Below are positions 38,864 through 46,183 of a stretch of 46,183 nt of DNA, in pieces. Below the pieces are notes generated by a model. That model made no database searches. It was not told the origin of the DNA and saw only the letters and a program-made list of their open reading frames with translations. Origin of the DNA: Porticoccaceae bacterium (GTDB taxonomy: Bacteria; Pseudomonadota; Gammaproteobacteria; Pseudomonadales; Porticoccaceae); the NCBI GenBank assembly GCA_029242085.1, contig JAQWUP010000010.1:1-46183 (forward strand), read 5' to 3'. Numbering within the stretch: position 1 is the first letter of the stretch; each line of letters begins with the position of its first letter. The translations under genes were made by a program, and so were the position numbers.

Positions 38864-38938
38864 TCGCAACCATCAGCCTCAACACCTATAATTCCACCCT
38901 GAAAAACCTTACCCCAGAATTAATTACTGAGCCCAATA

Positions 38939-41815
38939 ATGGAAAAAACATTTGCCCCCCAGGATATAGAGACCAAATGGTATAAAACCTGGGAACAACG
39001 CGGTTATTTTGCCCCTGATATGTCCAGCAAAAATGACCCCTACAGCATTGTGATTCCACCGCCCAATGTCACCGGCAGCCTGCATATTGGTCACGCCTTG
39101 CAGCATGGCATTATGGATGCTCTGACCAGATACAACCGTATGCAAGGCAAAAATGCCCTGTGGCAAGTGGGTACCGATCACGCCGGTATCGCCACCCAGA
39201 TGGTGGTTGAGCGCAAACTGGCCGCCGAGGGTAAGCCCAGCCGTGAACAACTGGGTCGCGAAAAATTTATCGAAAAAATCTGGGAATGGAAAGAGGAATC
39301 TGGCGGCACCATCACTCAGCAGATGCGTCGCCTCGGCAACTCCGTAGACTGGAAAACCGAACGTTTCACCATGGATAAAGGCTTCTCCAGCGCCGTGCAA
39401 GAAACCTTTATTCGTCTGCACAGAGATGGCCTGATCTATCGCGGCAAGCGCCTGGTTAACTGGGATCCCAAACTTCACACCGCTATCTCCGACCTCGAAG
39501 TCGAGAATCGCGATGTCAAAGGTAAGATGTGGAACCTGCGCTACCCGCTCGCTAACGGTGTCAAAACACTGGATGGCAAAGACTACATCGTCGTGGCCAC
39601 CACCAGACCAGAAACCTTGCTGGGTGATACCGGCGTTGCGGTTAATGCGGAAGATCCAAGGTACAGCAATCTGATTGGCCAGCACGTACTTTTACCCCTG
39701 GTAGGAAGGTTAATTCCCATCGTTGCCGACGACCATGCCAATATGGAAAAAGGCACAGGCTGTGTAAAAATCACCCCAGCCCATGACTTCAATGACTACG
39801 AAGTGGGTCAGCGCCATAAGCTGCCTATGGTCAATATACTGACCATGAACGCCGATATTCGCCAGACCGCCGAATGCGTCAATAGCGACGGCAGTGACAA
39901 TGAGGACATGGACGCCACATTGCCCGAAAAGTATCGCGGCATGGAGCGCTTTGCCGCGCGCCGTGAAGTGGTGGCCGATATGGATGCCCTCGGGTTTTTA
40001 GAGGATATCGAAGAAAACGATATGACCATCCCCTACGGCGATCGCGGTGGTGTGGTCATCGAGCCTATGCTCACAAACCAATGGTATGTTGACGCCAAAA
40101 AAATGGCCGGCCCCGCTATTGAAGCCGTGGAAGACGGCCGGATTAAATTTGTTCCCCAGCAGTACGAAAATATGTACTTCTCATGGATGCGCAATATTCA
40201 AGACTGGTGCATCTCGCGCCAACTGTGGTGGGGGCATCAAATCCCCGCTTGGTACGACGAAGCAGGTAAAGCCTACGTCGGGCAAAGCGAAGCCGCCGTG
40301 CGTGAACAGTACAGTCTCGGTGATATACCCCTGGCCCAAGACGAAGATGTGCTCGACACCTGGTTTAGTTCTGCACTCTGGACCTTTGGCACCCAGGGCT
40401 GGCCCGAGCAAACCGAGCGCCTAAAAGCCTTCCACCCCACCGATGTGCTGGTCACCGGTTTCGATATTATTTTCTTCTGGGTTGCGCGCATGGTGATGAT
40501 GTCCATGCACCTGATCAAAGATGAAAATGGCCAGCCAGAAGTCCCGTTTAAAACTGTCTATGTCACTGGCCTGATCCGAGATGAGCAGGGTCAGAAAATG
40601 TCCAAGTCGAAAGGCAATGTCCTCGATCCATTAGATATGATCGACGGCATTGATATTGAAAGCCTACTGCAGAAACGCACTGGTAATATGATGCAGCCCC
40701 AGCAGGCCGCCAAAATTGCCAGCCGCACCAGAAAACAATTTCCCGCTGGCATAGAGCCCCATGGTTCCGATGCCCTGCGCTTCACCCTCTGCGCGCTGGC
40801 CTCCACCGGCCGCGATATCAACTGGGATATGAAGCGACTGGAAGGCTACCGCAACTTCTGTAATAAAATTTGGAATGCCTCACGCTACGTGTTGATGAAT
40901 GCCGAAGGCCAGAACTGCGGGCAGGATAATTCCGATGACTACAAACTCAGTCTCGCCGACCGCTGGATTGTCTCACGCCTGCAGCAGGCTGAAACTGAAG
41001 TGATCAGCGCCATCGATAGCTACAGATTTGATCTGGCAGCGCAAGCGCTCTATGACTTTGTATGGAATGAATACTGCGACTGGTATCTGGAACTTTCGAA
41101 GCCAGTACTGTGGGACGAAAATGGCGACCCCGCCATTCAGAAAGGCACCAGACGAACGCTGGTGCGTGTGCTCGAAGCTGTGTTGCGCCTCGCCCACCCT
41201 ATGCTGCCCTTTATCACCGAAGAGATCTGGCAAAATATCGCCCCGTTAGCCGGCATAGCGTTAAACCCGGAGGGCGACACAATTATGTTGCAGCCCTTCC
41301 CTGTCGCCGATCAATCCAAAGTCGACGCAGACGCCGATGCCGATATTGAATGGGTTAAAAATGTCATTGTTGGGGTGCGCAATGTGCGCGGGGAAATGAA
41401 TATCTCCCCAGCCAAAGACCTACCCATTTATATGGCTCGCGGTGATGCCACCGCCAAACGCCGTTTAGAGGAAAATCGTCAATTCCTTAGCAAACTGGCC
41501 AGCCTCGAATCCATTACCTGGTTAGATGATCCCGCCGCCGCGCCACTCTGTGCAACTGCACTGGCGGGCGACTTGGAAATACTCGTACCTATGGCGGGTC
41601 TTATCGATGTAGATGCAGAGCTGGCGCGCCTAGATCGTGAAATAGACAAAATAGGTATAGAAACCAAAAAGCTGATCGGCAAGTTAAGCAATCCGAAATT
41701 TGCCGACAAGGCTCCCGCCGAAGTGGTGGCCAAAGAACGCCAAAAACTCGAGGACTTTGAAGGCTCATTATCTCAGCTACAAGAGAAACGCAGCGCCATA
41801 GCCGAGATGGCATAA
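38939..41815 (+). CDS. valS: Valyl-tRNA synthetase
   Basis: Class I synthetase, 958 aa against 951 in E. coli. The HIGH motif lies in [14 protein letters not shown] (about residues 41-54) and KMSKS at 553-557. The CP1 editing domain between them contains [16 protein letters not shown], and [17 protein letters not shown] follows. The C-terminal coiled coil (about 890-958) that binds tRNA is present. The ATG start [20 protein letters not shown] is typical of the family. Confidence 0.97.
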   Translation: MEKTFAPQDIETKWYKTWEQRGYFAPDMSSKNDPYSIVIPPPNVTGSLHIGHALQHGIMDALTRYNRMQGKNALWQVGTDHAGIATQMVVERKLAAEGKPSREQLGREKFIEKIWEWKEESGGTITQQMRRLGNSVDWKTERFTMDKGFSSAVQETFIRLHRDGLIYRGKRLVNWDPKLHTAISDLEVENRDVKGKMWNLRYPLANGVKTLDGKDYIVVATTRPETLLGDTGVAVNAEDPRYSNLIGQHVLLPLVGRLIPIVADDHANMEKGTGCVKITPAHDFNDYEVGQRHKLPMVNILTMNADIRQTAECVNSDGSDNEDMDATLPEKYRGMERFAARREVVADMDALGFLEDIEENDMTIPYGDRGGVVIEPMLTNQWYVDAKKMAGPAIEAVEDGRIKFVPQQYENMYFSWMRNIQDWCISRQLWWGHQIPAWYDEAGKAYVGQSEAAVREQYSLGDIPLAQDEDVLDTWFSSALWTFGTQGWPEQTERLKAFHPTDVLVTGFDIIFFWVARMVMMSMHLIKDENGQPEVPFKTVYVTGLIRDEQGQKMSKSKGNVLDPLDMIDGIDIESLLQKRTGNMMQPQQAAKIASRTRKQFPAGIEPHGSDALRFTLCALASTGRDINWDMKRLEGYRNFCNKIWNASRYVLMNAEGQNCGQDNSDDYKLSLADRWIVSRLQQAETEVISAIDSYRFDLAAQALYDFVWNEYCDWYLELSKPVLWDENGDPAIQKGTRRTLVRVLEAVLRLAHPMLPFITEEIWQNIAPLAGIALNPEGDTIMLQPFPVADQSKVDADADADIEWVKNVIVGVRNVRGEMNISPAKDLPIYMARGDATAKRRLEENRQFLSKLASLESITWLDDPAAAPLCATALAGDLEILVPMAGLIDVDAELARLDREIDKIGIETKKLIGKLSNPKFADKAPAEVVAKERQKLEDFEGSLSQLQEKRSAIAEMA

Positions 41816-41826
41816 GTCGTTAGCTA

Positions 41827-43857
41827 ATGGCCCAGAACCTCAACCCCCAACAGCAGGCTGCGCTGAAATATATCGATGGTCCATTGCTGGTACTCGCTGG
41901 CGCGGGCAGCGGTAAAACCAGCGTAATTACCCGCAAAATTGCCTACCTAGTCGAAGAGTGCGGCATTCCCGCGCGCAATATCGCCGCCGTGACCTTCACC
42001 AACAAAGCCGCCCGAGAAATGAAAGCCCGCGTGGCTAACCTACTGGGTCCAATCGAGGGCAAAGGTCTGACCGTATCGACCTTTCACAACCTTGGCCTGA
42101 CCATTATTCGCACCGAGATCAAGGCTCTGGGTTTTCGTCCCGGCTTTTCGATATTAGATCAGGAAGACTGCCGCAAGCTGATTAAAGAGCTGCTAGTGCG
42201 CCATACCGAGCTCGATGAGAAGCTGATCGATACCGCACAGAGCACTATTTCCAACTGGAAAAATTCATTACTGGAGCCCGGCCAAGCCGTGAGTGCGTCC
42301 AACAGCACCGGCGAGCAAGGCATAGCAATGCTCTACGAACGTTATCAACGGGCGTTAAAAGCCTATAACGCGGTAGATTTCGACGATTTGATCATGACCC
42401 CGGTTATGCTTTTTAGGCAGCAACCGGAGATACTCGCCAAATGGCAAAAGCGCATTCGCTACCTGCTGGTAGATGAATATCAGGACACCAACCTGGCTCA
42501 ATACGAGTTGGTTAAAACTCTGGTAAATGAGAAGCAGGCACTCACTGTAGTCGGCGATGACGATCAGTCGATCTATGCCTGGCGAGGCGCCCGCCCCGAA
42601 AACCTAATGCAACTGCAAGAGGATTTTCCCGCGCTTAATATTATTAAGCTCGAGCAGAACTACCGCTCAACGGGCCGTATTCTAAAAGCTGCAAACACAT
42701 TAATCGATAATAACCCCCACCTTATAAGCAAAGCATTGTGGAGTGAATTGGGCCCGGGCGATCCACTGCGCTTTATCAGTAGCGACAATGAAGAGGCCGA
42801 ATGCGAGCGCGTGGTCAATGAAATTATCGATATGCGCCTAAAACGCCGCTGCAAGTACAGCGACTTTGCCGTGCTTTACCGAGGTAACTATCAGGCCAAG
42901 CTTGTAGAGATAAAACTGCAGACGCAAAATATTCCCTATGAGATAACCGGCGGCCAATCGTTTTATGCCAAAACAGAAATCAAAGATGTTATGGCCTACC
43001 TGCGGTTAATTATCAACCCTACCGATGACAATGCACTGCTGCGTATTATCAATACCCCAAGACGTCAGATAGGCCCCACCACATTAGAAAAGCTCGGTGA
43101 CTACGCCAACCAGCGCGGCCTGTCACTCTGCGATGCCATAGATGAAGTTGGCCTCAATGCTAGCATGCCAGCCAACAATCTGGATCGTCTAAAACGGTTT
43201 AAATACTGGATACAAAGCGTCAATAGAAATATCTATAACGGCAATCCCATGGCTGCTATCAACGAAATGCTCGAAGATGCCGACTATCTGGGCTGGCTAC
43301 AGCAAAATGCCAGCAATGACCATGTAGCGCAAAAACGCTGGGAAAATGTGCAGTTTTTGCTCTCTCAATTAGCCCAAGTTATAAAGCGCGACGAAGAAGA
43401 AAATGAGAGCGAAAATGGCGATAGCAGAATTGAAAATGCGATTGCCAAACTGATCCTCAGAGACCTGCTGGATCGTGAGCAAGAGGAATCTGCCGACGAT
43501 AAAGTCCAACTAATGACATTACATGCGGCTAAGGGGCTGGAGTTTTTGCATGTATTTATGATCGGCATGGAAGAGGAGATATTACCCCACAAAAATAGTG
43601 TAGAGGGTGGCCAGATAGAGGAAGAGCGACGGCTAGCCTATGTGGGTATTACCAGAGCCCAGCGCACATTGACTATGACTAGTGCCAGGCAGAGAACCCA
43701 GTTTGGTGAGACATCGGCCACTACGCCTAGTCGATTTGTGGATGAGCTGCCTGAAGATGACTTGATTAAGATTGGTGGCGGCGAGCCTATTAGTGAGGAA
43801 GAAAATAAGGCTAAGGGTGAGGAATCACTGGCGGCTTTGAAGTCGTTATTTGGGTGA
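41827..43857 (+). CDS. rep: ATP-dependent DNA helicase Rep
   Basis: Superfamily 1A 3'-5' helicase that helps forks pass protein roadblocks. 676 aa against 673 in E. coli. Motif I AGAGSGKT is at residues 24-31, motif Ia FTNKAAREMK, motif II LLVDEYQDTN, motif III VVGDDDQSIYAWRGA, motif IV LEQNYRST, motif V LMTLHAAKGLEF and motif VI EERRLAYVGITRAQ. Length and the MAQNLNPQQQAALKYIDGP start favour Rep over the longer UvrD. It starts 11 nt after valS. Confidence 0.93.
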   Translation: MAQNLNPQQQAALKYIDGPLLVLAGAGSGKTSVITRKIAYLVEECGIPARNIAAVTFTNKAAREMKARVANLLGPIEGKGLTVSTFHNLGLTIIRTEIKALGFRPGFSILDQEDCRKLIKELLVRHTELDEKLIDTAQSTISNWKNSLLEPGQAVSASNSTGEQGIAMLYERYQRALKAYNAVDFDDLIMTPVMLFRQQPEILAKWQKRIRYLLVDEYQDTNLAQYELVKTLVNEKQALTVVGDDDQSIYAWRGARPENLMQLQEDFPALNIIKLEQNYRSTGRILKAANTLIDNNPHLISKALWSELGPGDPLRFISSDNEEAECERVVNEIIDMRLKRRCKYSDFAVLYRGNYQAKLVEIKLQTQNIPYEITGGQSFYAKTEIKDVMAYLRLIINPTDDNALLRIINTPRRQIGPTTLEKLGDYANQRGLSLCDAIDEVGLNASMPANNLDRLKRFKYWIQSVNRNIYNGNPMAAINEMLEDADYLGWLQQNASNDHVAQKRWENVQFLLSQLAQVIKRDEEENESENGDSRIENAIAKLILRDLLDREQEESADDKVQLMTLHAAKGLEFLHVFMIGMEEEILPHKNSVEGGQIEEERRLAYVGITRAQRTLTMTSARQRTQFGETSATTPSRFVDELPEDDLIKIGGGEPISEEENKAKGEESLAALKSLFG

Positions 43858-43908
43858 TTTAGTTACCCCAAGCCTAAAACCTTTGGCATGCCGAGAGAGC
43901 TATCTTTT

Positions 43909-44074
43909 CTGTCATCCCGACATAGCGAAGCGACAAGGGGCTTAATGACTGACCCCAATGCGGTCATCCTGAGTGTGAGCGAGGGATCTCCTCGGGTTCC
44001 TGAGGTCCTTCACTTCGTTCAGGATGACAGAGTTTGGGCTTCAGGATGACAGAGTTTGGGGCTCAGGATGACAG
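43909..44074. repeat. Palindromic repeat locus 3 with 22-bp phased cores
   Basis: It contains a degenerate arm (43909 onward, CTGTCATCCCGACATAGCGA), then arm 43962-43991 inverted against 44002-44030 (GGTCCTTCACTTCGTTCAGG and onward). AGGATGACAG then repeats at 44021, 44043 and 44065, 22 bp apart with AGTTTGGG-type spacers. It belongs to the gap 43858-44244, whose remaining A/T-rich end holds a palindromic site. It is the same family as 24852-25000 and 34149-34264. Confidence 0.88.
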
Positions 44075-44204
44075 GGAGTTTTAACAATAGTTAGCGACGA
44101 CTTGAGCTAGAGGCTCACCGACATTCTAATAATCTCGACTTTAGCCCTCTGATCCAATTTTTTATACCCCCCGTAGTCTTAATATAAATACTCCATAACT
44201 ATAA

Positions 44205-44221
44205 AAAATAATGATTATTTT
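44205..44221. promoter_or_regulatory. Perfect 8-1-8 palindrome resembling a Fur-type operator
   Basis: AAAATAAT and ATTATTTT flank a single G with perfect symmetry. The inner ATAATnATTAT equals the core of the Fur-family 7-1-7 consensus, though the outer positions differ. It lies 24 nt before the ATG of a small membrane protein in an A/T-rich promoter-like stretch. The A/T-rich background makes chance symmetry possible. Confidence 0.4.
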
Positions 44222-44244
44222 CAACAAAAAAAAGGGTAATTCTT

Positions 44245-44553
44245 ATGAAGACTAAACTCGCATTTCTCTGGTTTTACGACTGCTATAACGCGGTGATGGA
44301 TCACAATAAAAACCCTCTGCGCCACATTGCTGACCCAGTTTCACGGCTGTGGATTATGACTGTGTTGGCTTGGATGTGGTCGGTGGTCTTTGGTATCTAT
44401 GTCGGCAGCGTGATTTATATCGGTATCAGCATTGCCTCTCACTTCATACTGATCTTTATGGCCTGCTTTACCGCGGCTGTTTTCTACGACGCCGAACGGC
44501 GCCAAGACAGCTGGTTACTGCAGCTCAGAGCGGCACAGCAACAGCAGGAATAA
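44245..44553 (+). CDS. Small two-span membrane protein of unknown function
   Basis: 102 aa, not recognised. A short amphipathic N-terminus (MKTKLAFLWFYDCYNAVMDH) is followed by PVSRLWIMTVLAWMWSVVFG and IGISIASHFILIFMACFTAA, two likely spans, and a charged Gln-rich end. The ATG follows GGGTAATTCTT, a moderate ribosome-binding site. Codon use looks ordinary and a possible terminator hairpin follows, so it is probably real. It stands alone between a repeat locus and convergent ihfB. Confidence 0.7.
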   Translation: MKTKLAFLWFYDCYNAVMDHNKNPLRHIADPVSRLWIMTVLAWMWSVVFGIYVGSVIYIGISIASHFILIFMACFTAAVFYDAERRQDSWLLQLRAAQQQQE

Positions 44554-44858
44554 TCCCTTTGATGTGCGCGTCCTCCCAATTGAGGGCGTGCGCATTATTC
44601 CTTCTGAGAGCCGCTCTCGCACTCAGGACTAATACTCGCCCCCAGTTGGTGTACCTTGCACCAACTGAGAGCCAATCAGCACCCAGCAATCCCATTAATT
44701 ATCGCTCAATGATGGCTGCGATAAGGTTAGTCTATCGACTGTCCTCTATTGCTCCGGTCGGGAGCCGTTTTGTGCCGCACAGGTACGCAGGCTGCTGTTT
44801 TTAAGGCTGAGCGGATTTTTTAACAGAGCGGGACTGCAAGAATAAGGTCTAGAGAGCC
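44554..44858. other. Gene-poor gap between the small membrane protein and ihfB
   Basis: A 305-nt gap. At 44562-44594, ATGTGCGCGTCCTC and GAGGGCGTGCGCAT form a stem with a few G-U pairs, followed by TATTCCTT. This may end the upstream transcript, though the T-run is weak. TAAGG/CCTTA near 44840-44860 is a very weak candidate after ihfB. No convincing ORF; the frame open at 44349-44804 overlaps the real gene and has no family features. Confidence 0.5.
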
Positions 44859-45143
44859 TTACAGACTTTCGTTGACGCGCGTGCGCAGTTCTTTGCCCGG
44901 CTTAAAGTACGGTACGTACTTACCGGAGAGATCCACGGCATCACCCGTTTTGGGATTGCGACCCACACGCGGCGCGCGGTAGTGCAATGAGAAACTGCCA
45001 AATCCACGGATTTCGATGCGCTGATTGCTGACCAGTGCCGATGTCATACGATCGAGTATCATGCGCACGGCAAGCTCCACATCCTTGGGCGGAAGTTGAT
45101 CCTGACTGGCGGAGATTTTTTCAATGAGTTCTGACTTGGTCAT
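44859..45143 (-). CDS. ihfB: Integration host factor beta subunit
   Basis: DNA-bending partner of IhfA in the HU/IHF family, acting in recombination, replication and sigma54 promoters. The ATG at 45141-45143 gives 94 aa ([20 protein letters not shown]), the usual IhfB length. A 23-residue upstream extension is open but lacks family sequence. [20 protein letters not shown] and NPKTGD carry the beta-arm with the intercalating proline. It follows rpsA on the same strand, as in E. coli. Confidence 0.95.
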   Translation of the reverse strand: MTKSELIEKISASQDQLPPKDVELAVRMILDRMTSALVSNQRIEIRGFGSFSLHYRAPRVGRNPKTGDAVDLSGKYVPYFKPGKELRTRVNESL

Positions 45144-45243
45144 TACTGCGCTTCGGTTGTGGTCTGGGCCTTTGTTACCCTTTGATTTTATTGAAGTTTT
45201 AGATTTATTCAAGCTTTAAATGCGCGATCATCAATTTCGAGGC

Positions 45244-45271
45244 AAAAAAAGGGTGGCATAGCCACCCTTTT
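45244..45271 (-). terminator. Rho-independent terminator after rpsA
   Basis: On the minus strand GGGTGGC (45261-45267) pairs with GCCACCC (45251-45257) around a 3-nt loop, with A before and seven T after. It lies 28 nt past the rpsA stop, so ihfB probably has its own promoter or depends on readthrough. Confidence 0.92.
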
Positions 45272-45298
45272 CCTACTAATAAAACAAGCTGTCAGACT

Positions 45299-46183
45299 TT
45301 ACTTGTCCATTTGCGCCTTGATCAAATCACCAATGGTAGTAGGTGCAGCGGCGGCTGATTCCGCTTCGGTAGTGCGATGTGCTTTGACCGCATCCTTCTC
45401 TTCAGAAACATCTTTCGCTTTGATCGACAGATTAATCACACGGTTCTTGCGATCCACATTGATAATCTTGGCTTCAACTTCTGCGCCAACTTGAAGTTCA
45501 TTGCGGGCATCTTCTACTTTCTCGCGAGAAAGCTCTGAGCCTTTAAGGATAGCTTCAATGTCGTTGCCTAGGTCGATAACCGCGCCTTTAGCGTCTACTT
45601 CTTTAACGGTACCCTTAACAATTGCGCCTTTGTCATTCTCAAGAACGTAGTTGTTAAATGGATCGTCTGAAAGCTGCTTGATGCCCAGTGAGATACGCTC
45701 ACGTTCTGCGTCAATGCTGAGTACCACTGTTTCAACTTCTTCGCCTTTCTTGAAGTTGCGAACAGCTTCTTCGCCAGTTTCGTTCCAAGAGATATCTGAC
45801 AGATGAACCAGACCATCAATACCACCGTCCAAACCAATAAAGATACCGAAGTCAGTGATAGATTTGATTTTGCCTGAAATCTTGTCGCCCTTGGTCATGG
45901 TAGTCGCAAAGTCGTCCCATGGGTTGGTGAAGCACTGCTTGATACCGAGTGAGATACGACGACGTTCTTCGTCGATATCCAGTACCATAACTTCAACTTC
46001 TTGGCCCAGATCAACGATCTTAGATGGGTGAACATTTTTGTTTGTCCAATCCATTTCAGAAACGTGTACCAGACCTTCAACGCCATCTTCCAACTCGGCA
46101 AAACAACCGTAATCAGTAAGGTTGGTGATCTTAGCTTTGCAACGTGCGCCCTCTGGGTAACGGCCTTTGATGTCGCCCCAAGG
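45299..46183 (-). CDS. rpsA: 30S ribosomal protein bS1, C-terminal part (5' end off the right edge)
   Basis: bS1 brings mRNA to the 30S subunit. The open frame runs to the last base (codons [20 protein letters not shown] at the edge) and ends at 45299. About 294 residues are visible, covering the end of S1 repeat 3 to repeat 6. The repeated signatures [20 protein letters not shown] and RRISLGIKQ or [10 protein letters not shown] mark the OB-fold repeats. The last repeat is more divergent, followed by an Ala-rich tail. About half of the protein lies outside the window. Confidence 0.97.
   Translation of the reverse strand, partial: PWGDIKGRYPEGARCKAKITNLTDYGCFAELEDGVEGLVHVSEMDWTNKNVHPSKIVDLGQEVEVMVLDIDEERRRISLGIKQCFTNPWDDFATTMTKGDKISGKIKSITDFGIFIGLDGGIDGLVHLSDISWNETGEEAVRNFKKGEEVETVVLSIDAERERISLGIKQLSDDPFNNYVLENDKGAIVKGTVKEVDAKGAVIDLGNDIEAILKGSELSREKVEDARNELQVGAEVEAKIINVDRKNRVINLSIKAKDVSEEKDAVKAHRTTEAESAAAAPTTIGDLIKAQMDK

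Noticed and set aside
44349-44804. 151-aa open frame overlapping the small membrane protein
   Set aside because: Composition is Cys/Arg/Ser-rich as in a shadow frame, and it overlaps the better-supported 44245-44553 gene out of frame.

Overview
The window looks like a contiguous core-chromosome segment of a gammaproteobacterium. The evidence is gene order: rpsA-ihfB; pepA-holC-(small gene)-valS; lptF-lptG divergent from pepA; rpsF-rpsR-(DUF2232)-rplI-dnaB; thrS-infC-rpmI-rplT-pheS-pheT. It also carries rmf, an NAD-glutamate dehydrogenase of about 180 kDa, and a Bat/MoxR operon. Together these recall marine Cellvibrionales-type lineages (SAR92/OM60-like). That placement is inference from memory of gene order and has not been tested by search. 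No tRNA, rRNA, CRISPR, prophage or intact insertion sequence was seen.

Layout. 1-6715 (minus): translation operon thrS-infC-rpmI-rplT-pheS-pheT. infC reads from an AUU codon, and a Rho-independent hairpin precedes pheS. pheT runs off the left edge. 6872-7324 (plus): a YaiI-type protein. 7343-9586 (minus): a secreted or lipoprotein sulfatase fused to a YHYH domain, interrupted by two in-frame stop codons. 9761-12226 (minus): a glutaredoxin-like protein and rlmKL. 12438-12644 (plus): rmf, facing the 4.9-kb NAD-glutamate dehydrogenase (minus, 12840-17708) across a bidirectional terminator. 17914-24849 (plus): six-gene MoxR/DUF58/DUF4381/BatA/BatB-C/BatD envelope operon. 25011-27783 (minus): panD, panC, dnaB. 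27938-30036 (minus): rplI, DUF2232 protein, rpsR, rpsF, behind a near-consensus promoter. 30243-31685 (minus): a CDP-alcohol phosphatidyltransferase and rlmB. 31790-33751 (plus): an RDD membrane protein and glpK. 34295-36444 (minus): lptG, lptF. 36549-43857 (plus): pepA, holC, a small acidic protein, valS, rep. 44245-44553 (plus): a small membrane protein. 44859-46183 (minus): ihfB and the C-terminal part of rpsA.

Most genes are housekeeping: aminoacyl-tRNA synthetases, ribosomal proteins, rRNA methylation, replication helicases, pantothenate synthesis and LPS export. The less ordinary content lies between genes. Three intergenic loci (24852-25000, 33759-34264, 43909-44074) carry one family of imperfect palindromes built on the core AGGATGAC(A/G)G. 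In each locus the core is repeated in tandem at a fixed period of 21, 22 or 17 bp, while the spacer sequence differs between loci. One locus also holds a separate, nearly 150-bp hairpin with perfect 24-bp arms. No clearly new multi-gene system is visible. The best candidates for follow-up are the repeat family, the doubly stopped sulfatase-YHYH gene, and an apparent insertion in DnaB.
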